From NCBI GenBank assembly GCA_024709185.1, contig JANJXE010000269.1:1-24437 (forward strand): a stretch of 24,437 nt of DNA, written 5' to 3'. The notes under the pieces were generated by a model. That model did no database searches, had not been told where the DNA came from, and worked only from the letters and a program-made list of their open reading frames with translations. The stretch is from Paludibacter sp. GTDB taxonomy: Bacteria > Bacteroidota > Bacteroidia > Bacteroidales > Paludibacteraceae. The position numbers were made by a program, and so were the translations under genes. Positions within the stretch are counted from its first letter, which is position 1; every line of letters begins with the position of its first letter. Below, piece by piece: positions 8,674 through 16,276 of the stretch.

Positions 8674-9693
8674 TTACTTGCTGTTTTTCTTGTAGTACTT
8701 AATCATTTTCGGAATCACGTCTTCCACCGTACCTGTAATTACATAGTCGGCGATGGTGTTGATGGGTGCGTGCGGATCGCTGTTAATCGAAATGATCATA
8801 GCGCTCTCCTGCATGCCTGCAATGTGCTGAATCTGTCCTGATACACCACATGCGATGTACAGTTTCGGACGTACGGTCACACCAGTCTGACCAATCTGAC
8901 GTTCGTGTTCGGCAAAGCCTGCATCCACAGCAGCACGCGAAGCTCCTACTTCTCCACCAAGCACACTGGCAAGGTCGTACAGCAATTTGAAGTTTTCAGC
9001 ACTACCCATTCCATATCCTCCGGTAATAATGATGTGCGAGTTCTTCAGGTTTAACTTCGATTTTTCCATGTGACGCTCGATTACTTCAATGATGAAGTCT
9101 TCGTCTTTCACATATTTTGAAATCTCCAGCTTTTTGGTTTTACCCTTGTATTCCGGATCACGGATTTCTTTTTTCATCACACCTTCGCGTACGGTTGCCA
9201 TTTGCGGACGACAATCGGGATTCACGATGGTAGCAACGATGTTTCCACCAAAAGCAGGACGAATCTGATACAATAAATCAGTGTATACTTTACCGGCTTT
9301 CTTATCCTCGTACGAACCGATTTCAAGCGAAGTACAATCGGCTGTCAGACCACTAAACAAGGCCGACGACACACGAGGGCCCAGGTCTCGACCAATCGAG
9401 GTAGCACCCATCAGGGCGATTTGTGGTTTTTCTTCCTTAAAAAGATTAACTAAGAGCGAAGTATGCGGAAGTGTGGTATACGGAGCCAATCGTTTATCGT
9501 CGGCCAGATAAAGCGTATCCACTCCGAAAGGAAATACCTGAGCACCGATTTTATCCAATTGATAACCAGCAGCTACAGCTTCCAGTTTGCATTTCTGCTG
9601 ATCGGCCAGTTGGCGGCCTTTGGTAAGCAGTTCGAGACTTACATCGCCTACGATGCCGTCTTCAATTTCCAGATAGACAAAAATATTATTCAT
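8674..9693 (-). CDS. etfA: Electron transfer flavoprotein subunit alpha
   Basis: A 339-residue EtfA. The N-terminal domain (1-190) includes LMGATSIGRDLGPRVSSAL (93-112 region), the conserved ETF alpha/beta fold. The C-terminal FAD domain carries GGEVGASRAAVDAG (about 247-260), GQTGVTVRPKLYIACGVSG (about 268-287, where RP and SGQIQH contact FAD) and INSDPHAPI (about 302-311). The protein accepts electrons from the dehydrogenase encoded by the next gene and forms a heterodimer with EtfB. The gene lies between etfB (5-base gap) and the acyl-CoA dehydrogenase (1-base gap), so stoichiometric cotranslation is likely. All expected FAD motifs are present and the length is normal. Confidence 0.95.
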   Translation of the reverse strand: MNNIFVYLEIEDGIVGDVSLELLTKGRQLADQQKCKLEAVAAGYQLDKIGAQVFPFGVDTLYLADDKRLAPYTTLPHTSLLVNLFKEEKPQIALMGATSIGRDLGPRVSSALFSGLTADCTSLEIGSYEDKKAGKVYTDLLYQIRPAFGGNIVATIVNPDCRPQMATVREGVMKKEIRDPEYKGKTKKLEISKYVKDEDFIIEVIERHMEKSKLNLKNSHIIITGGYGMGSAENFKLLYDLASVLGGEVGASRAAVDAGFAEHERQIGQTGVTVRPKLYIACGVSGQIQHIAGMQESAMIISINSDPHAPINTIADYVITGTVEDVIPKMIKYYKKNSK

Positions 9694-9698
9694 GCTGA

Positions 9699-10562
9699 TT
9701 ATCCGATGGTATGGTTAGCGATCAGTTCCTTTATTAACTCTTCGATGTCGGTGTCGGCAGCGGTCAGTTGTTTGCTTTCCTTGGCAGTGAACACCACGCT
9801 TTCGATTTGTTTCACCTTGGTGGGTGAACCCGAAAGACCCAGCCACTGGGCTTCGTGCTCGATGTCGGCCACCCCCCATTCGGGAATGGTGAAGGTGTGA
9901 TAGGTATCGGTGTAATCAGTCGACGAAGCCTGTTGTTCAGATACAGACATCGCATTTTTGTATTTCAGGGTGAGTTTGGCATGGCGGGGGCGGCAGGGAG
10001 CAGCCGAACCGTTAACGGTAACCACCATGGGGAGTGGCCCTTTCACTACTTCGACACCCCGTTCCAAACGGCGGCGGACAGTGATTGTTCCATTCGAGAG
10101 ATCCAGAATCTCTTCAGCATAGGTAATTTGGGGCAAACCCAGCTTTTCGGCTACCTGCGGACCCACCTGGGCGGTGTCGCCGTCGATGGCCTGTCGACCG
10201 GAAATAATTAAATCTACTTTTCCTATCCTTCGAATGGCAGCAGCCAGCGCATAGGAAGTGGCGAGAGTATCGGAACCGGCAAATTCACGGCCACTAAGCA
10301 GAAAGCCTCCATCGGCACCACGGTACATACTCTCACGGATAATCTCGGCAGCACGGGCGGGGCCCATGGTCAGCACCTGAACGGTGGCATCGCCGATTTT
10401 TGATTTCAAACGAAGTGCCTGTTCGAGCGCGTTGAGATCTTCGGGGTTGTAGATGGCGGGCAGGGCGGCGCGGTTTACCGTTCCGTCGGCTTTCATGGCA
10501 TCTTTTCCCACATTACGCGTATCGGGCACTTGTTTTGCAAGCACAACAATGTTAAAACTCAT
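9699..10562 (-). CDS. etfB: Electron transfer flavoprotein subunit beta
   Basis: I place the start at ATG 10562 (287 residues, MSFNIVVLAKQVPDTRNVG). A longer in-frame start at 10670 exists, but a good promoter lies inside that extension and EtfB proteins normally begin with this VLAKQVPD strand. ALEQAL (about 46-51), VQVLTMGP (about 60-67), ISGRQAIDGDTAQVGPQVAE (about 122-141) and the LPMVVTVNG segment are the family signatures. The GRQAIDGDTAQVGP loop resembles, from memory, the clostridial bifurcating ETFs rather than the CGKQAIDDD form of mitochondrial ETF, so electron bifurcation is possible but unproven. It is the first gene of etfB-etfA-acyl-CoA dehydrogenase. Confidence 0.93.
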   Translation of the reverse strand: MSFNIVVLAKQVPDTRNVGKDAMKADGTVNRAALPAIYNPEDLNALEQALRLKSKIGDATVQVLTMGPARAAEIIRESMYRGADGGFLLSGREFAGSDTLATSYALAAAIRRIGKVDLIISGRQAIDGDTAQVGPQVAEKLGLPQITYAEEILDLSNGTITVRRRLERGVEVVKGPLPMVVTVNGSAAPCRPRHAKLTLKYKNAMSVSEQQASSTDYTDTYHTFTIPEWGVADIEHEAQWLGLSGSPTKVKQIESVVFTAKESKQLTAADTDIEELIKELIANHTIG

Positions 10563-10640
10563 TTTTAGCGTATTATTATGGATTAATATTCTGTTCGCAT
10601 ACAGAAATACAGTCGGGTCTCCCCATTCGGGAAACAGGCA

Positions 10641-10670
10641 CAAAAATACGTTTTTTCCGGGAAGTTGCAA
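10641..10670 (-). promoter_or_regulatory. Promoter of the etfB-etfA-acyl-CoA dehydrogenase operon
   Basis: On the minus strand ATTG (10671-10668) is followed after 19 bases by TATTTTTG (10648-10641), an exact TAnnTTTG -7 box. Transcription should start near 10635, about 70 bases before ATG 10562. Position and strand support the shorter etfB start. Confidence 0.6.
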
Positions 10671-10684
10671 TACAAGGTTTGCAC

Positions 10685-10692
10685 TAAATTTG
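10685..10692 (+). promoter_or_regulatory. Exact -7 box pointing into the etfB-M28 intergenic region
   Basis: TAAATTTG matches TAnnTTTG exactly. A TTG lies 17 bases upstream (10665-10667), a little closer than the usual 19-21. Initiation would fall near 10697, at the base of a small hairpin and well away from any protein start. It is back to back with the etfB promoter. Confidence 0.45.
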
Positions 10693-10696
10693 AGTA

Positions 10697-10861
10697 AGTG
10701 TGCAATTATTCACACTAAGAGTTCGAAATCATTGAGTTTTTTATACGCTGGAGAGAAAAAAATAATCCTTTCGATTGCCCGGAGAGAAGCATTGTCTTAA
10801 AATGACAACAGCGCGGAACTTTTCACAAAGTCCCGCGCTGTTAATAGGTATTAGTTTTTTT
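10697..10861 (+). ncRNA. Candidate small RNA of about 165 nt
   Basis: This is a stretch with no convincing ORF, bounded by a promoter-like -7 box at 10685-10692 and a strong hairpin with a T run ending near 10861. The predicted RNA would start with a hairpin AGTGTG-caattatt-CACACT (10697-10716), carry an A-rich middle with the repeated word GGAGAGAA (about 10751 and 10780), and end in the GC-rich terminator stem. No protein gene reads into that terminator from either side, which is the main argument for a separate transcript. I do not recognise a known RNA family. Alternative: chance structure in a regulatory region. Confidence 0.42.
10807..10861 (+). terminator. Intrinsic terminator with no protein gene upstream
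   Basis: The stem AACAGCGCGGAACTTT (10807-10822) pairs with AAAGTCCCGCGCTGTT (10827-10842), 15 of 16 positions, around a TCAC loop. Seven T follow at 10855-10861, 12 bases after the stem, which is further than ideal. On the minus strand only four T follow the stem. Confidence 0.6.
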
Positions 10862-10965
10862 AAGGTATAAAAAAGATTGTGTTGTTTAGTTAACGCTTGC
10901 AAAGAAACACTGTTTATTTGGATAAAACAAGCCAAAAAATAGGTTATAAAACATGTTTTTGCCGT

Positions 10966-11063
10966 TTTTTGCTCAAAATTGGGCCTGTTGAGCCAAAAAA
11001 TCCATAAAAAATAGCCTTTCTAAAAAAAAACGTATCTTTGTTGAGTAAAATTTTGAGCAAAAA
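10966..11063. repeat. 15-bp inverted repeat around the M28 gene promoter
   Basis: TTTTTGCTCAAAATT at 10966-10980 and AATTTTGAGCAAAAA at 11049-11063 are perfect inverted copies. The right arm ends on the A of the M28 start codon, and the -7 box lies between the arms. A related word, TTGAGCCAAAAAAT, lies at about 10988-11001, and GCCAAAAAAT also at 10931-10940. The rest of 10862-11062 is AT-rich leader and promoter DNA with no ORF I would support. Confidence 0.5.
11033..11040 (+). promoter_or_regulatory. -7 box for the M28-proB-proA unit
   Basis: TATCTTTG is an exact TAnnTTTG match, 22 bases before ATG 11063. I see no TTTG at the expected -33 distance. Transcription would start near 11046, giving a leader of under 20 bases. 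Confidence 0.55.
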
Positions 11064-12037
11064 TGAAGCTATCTTTATTACTTATTCTTGTTGTTTTTAT
11101 GTCTTCTTGTCAGCAAAAATCAACTCAACCGGCAGTAATAACGCATCCTGAAGTAGAAGTTCCCGCTTTTTCGGCCGATTCTGCTTACAAATTTATAGAA
11201 ACGCAGGTAGCCTTCGGTCCGCGTATTCCCAATACAAAACCCCATAGGGCCTGTGCTGAATACCTTTCTGCAACCCTGCAAAGGTATGGTGCGCAGGTTG
11301 AAAATCAAAATTTTCAGGCAAGAGCTTTTGATGGAACACTCTTAAATGGTGTTAATATTATTGGTTCATTTAATCCCGATGCTGGAAAACGGATTCTGTT
11401 GTTTGCTCACTGGGATACACGTCCCTGGTCGGACCATGACCCGGATCCTGCAAATTACGATGTTCCGGTGACCGGTGCCAACGATGGTGCAAGCGGTGTG
11501 GGTGTACTCCTCGAAGTTGCCCGCCTGCTGGGTCAGCATTCGCCTTCGGTGGGAATTGATATTGTCTTTTTTGATGCCGAGGATTATGGAGCACCGGAAG
11601 GGTTCAGGGATAACGACGGTCATACATGGTGTTTAGGGTCGCAGCACTGGTCGCGCAATCCGCATCAAAAAGGGTACAAGGCAACATACGGAATTCTGCT
11701 CGATATGGTCGGTGCCCGCGGTGCAACTTTTTATAAAGAACAGATTTCTGAATATTACGCTCCTGATATTGTTCGCAAGGTATGGTCGGCAGCTCATAAA
11801 CTCGGTTTTCAGCAGTATTTTATCGATCAGCCGGGCGGTTCCATTACCGACGATCACCTTTATGTTAATAAACTGGCAGGTATTCCGTCCATTAATATTA
11901 TACAGTATAATCCCAATAGCGAAAAAGGGTTTGGCGATTATTGGCATACAGTAAACGATACGATGGAGAATGTAGATCGAGGCACGCTGAATGCCGTAGG
12001 TTCAACTGTGATGTACATTATATATAATGAAAAATAG
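11063..12037 (+). CDS. M28-family lipoprotein, glutaminyl-peptide cyclotransferase-like
   Basis: A 324-residue lipoprotein. The signal peptide is residues 1-15 with lipobox FMSSC (C16), so it is anchored in the envelope. The M28 fold follows with FAHWDTRPW (114-122), GANDGASG (138-145; D141 zinc ligand), FFDAEDYG (169-176; E173 ligand with neighbouring acidic residues), LLDMVG (212-217), ITDDHLYVN (261-269) and DYWHTVNDT (292-300; H295 ligand). The single-zinc set D141/E173/H295 and the DDH motif fit bacterial glutaminyl cyclases such as the Porphyromonas enzyme, which converts N-terminal Gln of exported proteins into pyroglutamate. An aminopeptidase of the same fold is the alternative. In Bacteroidota, signal-peptide cleavage often leaves N-terminal Gln, so a role in maturing exported proteins fits. 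The gene is followed after one base by proB. Confidence 0.87.
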   Translation: MKLSLLLILVVFMSSCQQKSTQPAVITHPEVEVPAFSADSAYKFIETQVAFGPRIPNTKPHRACAEYLSATLQRYGAQVENQNFQARAFDGTLLNGVNIIGSFNPDAGKRILLFAHWDTRPWSDHDPDPANYDVPVTGANDGASGVGVLLEVARLLGQHSPSVGIDIVFFDAEDYGAPEGFRDNDGHTWCLGSQHWSRNPHQKGYKATYGILLDMVGARGATFYKEQISEYYAPDIVRKVWSAAHKLGFQQYFIDQPGGSITDDHLYVNKLAGIPSINIIQYNPNSEKGFGDYWHTVNDTMENVDRGTLNAVGSTVMYIIYNEK

Positions 12038-12038
12038 C

Positions 12039-13121
12039 ATGTCGCTGAAATATAAACGTATAGCGGTGAAAATCGGGAGCAATGTGCTGACCCGTGCCGA
12101 TGGGAAACTGGATATTACGCGCATGTCGGCCCTGGTCGATCAGATTGCAATGCTTCATAGCAAGGGAGTTGAGTTGGTGTTGATCTCCTCGGGAGCTGTT
12201 GCGTCGGGAAGAAGTATTTTGGGTATTAATAAAAAAATGGATGTGGTGGATCAACGGCAGTTGTTTTCGTCGGTAGGCCAGGCCAAGCTAATCAACCATT
12301 ACTGGGATTTATTTCGCGAACATGGAATTACTGTGGGTCAGGTTCTGACTACCAAGGAAAATTTCAGCAGTCGCCGCCATTACCTCAATCAACGCAATTG
12401 CATGCAGGTGATGCTCGATAATAAGGTTATTCCCATTGTGAATGAAAACGATACGGTTTCGGTGACCGAACTCATGTTTACCGATAATGACGAGCTTTCG
12501 GGACTTATTGCTTCGATGATGGATATGCAGGCTTTGATTATACTGAGTAATGTGGATGGAATTTTTAACGGTCCGCCTTCGGAGCCTACATCAGAAGTGA
12601 TTCATGAGATAAAGAAAGGTCAGGATATTTCCGATTTCATACAGAGTTCGAAATCGTCGTTCGGACGTGGTGGGATGGCAACGAAGACCTCCATTGCACG
12701 TAAGATTGCCGACGAAGGAATTGATGTGTACATTGCGAATGGTAAGAAAGATAATATTCTACCTCTGCTGCTGGATAAAAAGTCGCTGGTGGTCTGCACC
12801 CGTTTTACAGCTTCTGCCGAAAATGTTTCCTCGGTGAAAAAATGGATTGCACACAGCGAAGGTTTTGCCAAGGGCGAAGTAGTTATCAACGAAAATGCTG
12901 CCAAAGCCCTGACCGGAGATCAGGCAGTGAGTTTATTGCCTGTAGGCGTTATCAGTATACATGGTGAATTTGAAAAGGATGATATTATACGTATTAAAAC
13001 CGAAGATGGAAAGTTCCTCGGTGTGGGTAAAGTGCAGTACGATAGTAATCATGCCCGTGAGCTGATGGGAAGAAAGAATGTGAAACCACTGGTACATTGC
13101 GATTATCTGTACCTTGAATAA
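12039..13121 (+). CDS. proB: Glutamate 5-kinase with PUA domain
   Basis: ProB phosphorylates glutamate to gamma-glutamyl phosphate, the first step of proline synthesis. I choose ATG 12039 (360 residues, [19 protein letters not shown]), one base after the M28 stop; ATG 12027 would overlap that gene by 11 bases and add four residues. The amino-acid kinase domain shows KIGSNVLTR at the start, [10 protein letters not shown] (about 49-58), NENDTVS (about 141-147), LSNVDG (about 174-179) and RGGMATK (about 210-216). The last 85 residues are a PUA domain, including [14 protein letters not shown] and an HARELMGRK end. Length and architecture match enterobacterial ProB. ProA follows after eight bases. 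Control is probably proline feedback at the kinase domain, as in the family, but this is not visible here. Confidence 0.95.
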   Translation: MSLKYKRIAVKIGSNVLTRADGKLDITRMSALVDQIAMLHSKGVELVLISSGAVASGRSILGINKKMDVVDQRQLFSSVGQAKLINHYWDLFREHGITVGQVLTTKENFSSRRHYLNQRNCMQVMLDNKVIPIVNENDTVSVTELMFTDNDELSGLIASMMDMQALIILSNVDGIFNGPPSEPTSEVIHEIKKGQDISDFIQSSKSSFGRGGMATKTSIARKIADEGIDVYIANGKKDNILPLLLDKKSLVVCTRFTASAENVSSVKKWIAHSEGFAKGEVVINENAAKALTGDQAVSLLPVGVISIHGEFEKDDIIRIKTEDGKFLGVGKVQYDSNHARELMGRKNVKPLVHCDYLYLE

Positions 13122-13129
13122 TATTACAT

Positions 13130-14368
13130 ATGAGTTGGAAAGAAAATGCTGTGGCAGCATCGCGCTCGCTGAACCTGGTAAGTGTGGAGCAAATCAATGC
13201 TGTACTAATCGATTTGGCTGCTGTTGCTGTAACTAATATTGATAACTTACTGGAAGCGAATGCACAGGATCTCGCTGTCATGGACAATTCGAACCCGATG
13301 TACGATCGCTTATTGCTGACGCCTGAGCGTATTCAGGGTATTGCTGCCGATATTCGGAATGTGGCTACCTTGCCTTCTCCCCTGGGGAAAGTACTTCAGG
13401 AGCTGCAACGACCCAATGGCATGAGGATTACCCGCATCAGCGTCCCTTTCGGGGTAATTGGCATCATTTACGAAGCCCGCCCGAATGTTAGTTTCGATGT
13501 GTTTTCGCTTTGTCTTAAGTCCGGCAATGCCTGTGTGTTGAAAGGCGGAACCGATGCCATTCATTCCAATACTGCTATTGTTGAGCTTATTCGCTCGGTG
13601 CTGGTAAAACATTCGCTGAATCCTGATTGTGTGACCCTGTTGCCTGCCGGGCGTGAGGCAACAGCTGAATTGCTCAATGCCACCGGCTGGGTCGATATGA
13701 TTATCCCGCGTGGGGGCAAAGGATTGATCGATTATGTGAGAATGAATGCGCGGGTACCTGTTATTGAGACCGGTGCAGGTATTTGTCATACCTATTTCGA
13801 TGCAGGTGGTGATCTCGAAAAAGGAAAGGAGATTGTTTTTAATGCAAAAACCCGTCGTGTTAGCGTTTGTAACTCGCTCGATTGTCTGGTGGTGCATCAA
13901 TCCCGCCTAAACGATTTGCCGGAGCTTTGTGCGAAACTTGCTTCCCGCAATGTGCTGATATATGCCGATGAACAGGCATATGCGGCGTTGAAAGATTTCT
14001 ATCCTGCCGGATTACTTCAACCGGCCAATGACGAAAGCTTCGGGATTGAATTTCTGGACTATAAAATGGCGGTAAAAACAGTTGCATCCATTGAAGAAGC
14101 CGTTGATCACATTTCGCTGTACAGCTCAAAGCACAGCGAATGCATAATCAGTGAGGATGAAAAAGCGATAGTGTATTTCGATACCATGGTGGATGCAGCC
14201 TGTGTATATACCAATGTTTCGACTGCATTTACCGATGGAGCGCAATTCGGACTGGGTGCTGAAATAGGGATTAGTACGCAGAAGTTACATGCCCGTGGAC
14301 CCATGGCTCTCGAAGGTCTTTGCTCCTATAAATGGATTGTGAAAGGAAACGGACAGGTTCGCACTTAA
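13130..14368 (+). CDS. proA: Glutamate-5-semialdehyde dehydrogenase
   Basis: A 412-residue NADPH-dependent gamma-glutamyl phosphate reductase, the second proline step. Family motifs are visible: [20 protein letters not shown] (about 114-133), CVLKGG (about 135-140), [13 protein letters not shown] (about 191-203), [14 protein letters not shown] (about 211-224), [14 protein letters not shown] (about 242-255; the Cys of VCN is in the place of the catalytic thiol), and [11 protein letters not shown] (about 332-342). The length is typical. It is cotranscribed with proB (8-base gap), and ProB and ProA are thought to act as a complex that protects the labile acyl phosphate. After its stop, transcription may run into a 203-base AT-rich region. 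Confidence 0.95.
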   Translation: MSWKENAVAASRSLNLVSVEQINAVLIDLAAVAVTNIDNLLEANAQDLAVMDNSNPMYDRLLLTPERIQGIAADIRNVATLPSPLGKVLQELQRPNGMRITRISVPFGVIGIIYEARPNVSFDVFSLCLKSGNACVLKGGTDAIHSNTAIVELIRSVLVKHSLNPDCVTLLPAGREATAELLNATGWVDMIIPRGGKGLIDYVRMNARVPVIETGAGICHTYFDAGGDLEKGKEIVFNAKTRRVSVCNSLDCLVVHQSRLNDLPELCAKLASRNVLIYADEQAYAALKDFYPAGLLQPANDESFGIEFLDYKMAVKTVASIEEAVDHISLYSSKHSECIISEDEKAIVYFDTMVDAACVYTNVSTAFTDGAQFGLGAEIGISTQKLHARGPMALEGLCSYKWIVKGNGQVRT

Positions 14369-14571
14369 TACTGAAGCCATTACAATTACATTATTTTTTG
14401 TATTTTTTTGCGTAATTAAAAATAATTGTTTTTCTTTGCGATTGAGAATGCGTTAAATCTATCGCCCGGTTGACACTGATTATATCCTTTCACGACTGAT
14501 TTGTGCTTACCTTCCCGTTCGTTTTTTCCGTTCTTCAAAGCCAATTTAAATTCATTTTTATCTTTATTTTT
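14369..14571 (+). other. Leader region of the RRM gene, no gene seen
   Basis: This is 203 bases of T-rich DNA between proA and the RRM gene. It holds poly-T runs near 14393 and 14404 that could end proA transcripts and then a long leader. Near matches to the -7 box exist (TATCTTTA, TATTTTTA just before ATG 14572) but no exact TAnnTTTG. I see no ORF of merit. Confidence 0.35.
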
Positions 14572-14814
14572 ATGAACATTTATGTAGGTAACTTAAGTTA
14601 CAGAGTCCGTGAAAATGACCTGCAAGGGGTGATGGCCGAATACGGTCAGGTACAATCCTGTAAAATCATCAAAGATCGCGAGACAAACAAATCGAAAGGG
14701 TTTGCTTTTGTTGAGATGGATGATGAAGGTGGACAAAAGGCCATTGCTGAGCTCAACGGAGCAGAACTCGATGGACGCACCATGGTGGTAAAAGAAGCAC
14801 GTCCCAAAGAGTAA
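14572..14814 (+). CDS. Small RRM-domain RNA-binding protein
   Basis: An 80-residue single RRM protein (MNIYVGNLSY...). RNP2 is IYVGNL (3-8) and RNP1 is KGFAFVEM (42-49), both with the aromatic residues that stack on RNA. The domain fills the protein and ends with a short acidic/basic tail. ATG 14572 is chosen over GTG 14503, because the 23 added residues would be a translation of T-rich leader and not part of the fold. Relatives in Bacteroides (RbpA/RbpB type) act as post-transcriptional regulators in bacteria that lack Hfq, and are linked to polysaccharide and capsule genes. That role is inferred here. It is followed by its own hairpin terminator, so it is probably a single-gene transcript. 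Confidence 0.93.
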   Translation: MNIYVGNLSYRVRENDLQGVMAEYGQVQSCKIIKDRETNKSKGFAFVEMDDEGGQKAIAELNGAELDGRTMVVKEARPKE

Positions 14815-14837
14815 TTCTTTTGCCTTTGCAACTCTGT

Positions 14838-14874
14838 AAAACTTCTGTTGTCGTTGGGATGGCAGGAGTTTTTT
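14838..14874 (+). terminator. Intrinsic terminator after the RRM gene
   Basis: AAAACTTCTG (14838-14847) pairs with CAGGAGTTTT (14863-14872) with one T-G pair, around a 15-base loop, and runs into further T. It lies 23 bases after the stop codon. Confidence 0.7.
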
Positions 14875-14890
14875 AATTTAAAGTAAAACG

Positions 14891-15784
14891 ATGAAAGCAT
14901 TTTTCGAATACGCCACCACTACTGCAAAAACCCTCCAGCTCATCGGGCTGACTCTTTTGTCTTTTTTTGTGTTTTCACTGGTATCAATGGTAATTACCGG
15001 CGGCGATTTTTCGTCGCTCACCTCCCTGCGCCTGGCTCAGTTGCTGCAATCGCTGGGTTTGTTTGTGCTGCCGCCGCTGGTGCTGGCCTATGTCTGGAGC
15101 CCCAGCCCCTCTGAGTGGTTGCAAACTCATCAAAAACCTGTGCAGTCGGTGTCGTTGTTGGTAATGCTCATTATGTGGGCGGCCATTCCGGCTATTAATC
15201 TCCTGGGATCACTCAATCAGCAGGTGCAGTTGCCCGAATCGATGGCCGGACTCGAGGCGACCTTAAAAGCCATGGAGGCCGAAGCCGAAGTGCTGACCGA
15301 ACGTTTGCTGACTATGAATACCGTTGGTGAACTGCTGTTTACGATTGGGTTAGTTGCGCTGATTCCGGCGGTGGGTGAGGAGTTGTTTTTCAGAGGGACC
15401 ATTCAGAAACTAATTCATTCCAAATGGGGTCCTCACGCTGCGGTCTGGCTAACTGCTCTGATTTTCAGCGCCATACATTTTCAGTTTTACGGCTTTGTGC
15501 CCCGTATGATGTTGGGAGCCCTGATGGGTTATTTGCTGGTGTGGAGTGGTTCGCTATGGTATCCCATTGTAGCGCATTTTGTGAATAATGCCACCGTTGT
15601 GTTTTTTTATTATGCCGATCAACGGGGATGGATTCATTTCGACCTGGAAAGTTTCGGAGGGCGGGAGACGGCTTTCGCCGGGTATATCAGTATAGTTGCG
15701 GTTAGTTTGTTGCTGTGGTTGTACCGGCGCATCCTAATGAACAGAAAGACTGTCATGAACGGAAAGAATGTGCAGGGCAGGTAA
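14891..15784 (+). CDS. CPBP-family intramembrane metalloprotease
   Basis: A 297-residue polytopic membrane protein with about seven hydrophobic segments (near 17-35, 48-70, 85-106, 146-162, 182-198, 205-240 and 264-280). VGEELFFRG (161-169) is the EExxxR motif (E163, E164, R168), HFQFYG (196-201) gives the second-motif His, and AHFVNN (228-233) the HxxxN motif. These are the presumed zinc and catalytic residues of the CAAX/CPBP proteases. Family members cleave prenylated peptides, act on bacteriocins or serve as membrane proteolysis factors; the substrate here is unknown. The start is ATG 14891, directly after the terminator of the RRM gene. The gene converges with the small membrane-protein gene 14 bases away. 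A GC-rich stretch (about 15000-15110) differs from flanking AT content but the frame is intact. Confidence 0.9.
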   Translation: MKAFFEYATTTAKTLQLIGLTLLSFFVFSLVSMVITGGDFSSLTSLRLAQLLQSLGLFVLPPLVLAYVWSPSPSEWLQTHQKPVQSVSLLVMLIMWAAIPAINLLGSLNQQVQLPESMAGLEATLKAMEAEAEVLTERLLTMNTVGELLFTIGLVALIPAVGEELFFRGTIQKLIHSKWGPHAAVWLTALIFSAIHFQFYGFVPRMMLGALMGYLLVWSGSLWYPIVAHFVNNATVVFFYYADQRGWIHFDLESFGGRETAFAGYISIVAVSLLLWLYRRILMNRKTVMNGKNVQGR

Positions 15785-15798
15785 GTTAATTCAACGCC

Positions 15799-16188
15799 TT
15801 ACGCTCTTCGTTCCCGTACTATCATCAACGCTTCTTCACGCAGTTCGGAGGGAAGTTGAATTCCTCTGAGTTGCAGGCTACGGAGCCATCCGGCTACATC
15901 ACTTTCCCGCAAGGTATAGAAAATATCAGCTAGTTGTTTTTCCTGTTCGGGAGTATAGTTCGAAGGATCAGATCCTTTAAGTGCATCGAGCTCTTCATCG
16001 TCGTAATACACCACCACGGCATCGGGATTGAGCAACGAATCTTTATCGCATACTTCATGAGCGCCACAGCATTCCTCGTCCATGTCGTAATTGATTTCCA
16101 CCTCGCCAGTCTGCTTTTTACGTTTGAGCCAGGTAAGTATTATAATCAAAGATGTGCCGGCCAGAAACAATAAAATCAATACCCACAT
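15799..16188 (-). CDS. Small membrane protein with CCxxHxxC motif, divergent from porW
   Basis: I place the start at ATG 16188 (129 residues, MWVLILLFLAG...). Upstream in-frame ATG codons add 66 residues read through the promoter region and the start of porW, so they are unlikely. Residues 2-20 form one membrane helix followed by a basic LKRKK, which predicts a cytoplasmic remainder. EECCGAHEVCDK (38-49) gives C40, C41, H44 and C47. A helical acidic stretch and a 45-residue C-terminal part (TPEQEKQLADIF...) follow. The CCxxHxxC word fits the phospholipase A2 active-site pattern by chance, but the protein is too short and lacks the calcium loop, so I do not call it a phospholipase. It could bind a metal. 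The gene shares a divergent promoter region with porW, which hints at a link to secretion but does not show one. Confidence 0.78.
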   Translation of the reverse strand: MWVLILLFLAGTSLIIILTWLKRKKQTGEVEINYDMDEECCGAHEVCDKDSLLNPDAVVVYYDDEELDALKGSDPSNYTPEQEKQLADIFYTLRESDVAGWLRSLQLRGIQLPSELREEALMIVRERRA

Positions 16189-16220
16189 AGTTATACACTT
16201 AATAGTTTGAAAAATCGGTG

Positions 16221-16228
16221 CAAAATTA
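16221..16228 (-). promoter_or_regulatory. -7 box for the CCxxHxxC membrane protein gene
   Basis: On the minus strand this reads TAATTTTG, an exact TAnnTTTG, with a start expected near 16215 and ATG at 16188. No TTTG sits at the normal -33 distance. Confidence 0.45.
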
Positions 16229-16250
16229 CTCAAAGCTGTCCGATTTTGAT

Positions 16251-16258
16251 TAATTTTG
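16251..16258 (+). promoter_or_regulatory. -7 box for porW
   Basis: TAATTTTG is an exact match, 18 bases before the GTG start at 16277. It is the same word as the divergent box, in inverted orientation. AAAATCGG (16211-16218) and CCGATTTT (16240-16247) form a perfect inverted pair spanning the minus-strand box. No -33 TTTG is seen. Confidence 0.55.
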
Positions 16259-16276
16259 TGAGTTAAAAATTGAAAA

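Noticed and set aside
10563..10670. Longer N terminus for EtfB from ATG 10670
   Set aside because: The 36 extra residues do not resemble any EtfB and contain the etfB promoter.
14503..14571. GTG start adding 23 residues to the RRM protein
   Set aside because: The extra segment is a translation of T-rich leader and the RRM fold begins right at ATG 14572.
15799..16188. Phospholipase A2 call from the CCGAHEVC motif
   Set aside because: Only the eight-residue pattern fits; length, Glu after the His and lack of a calcium loop speak against it.
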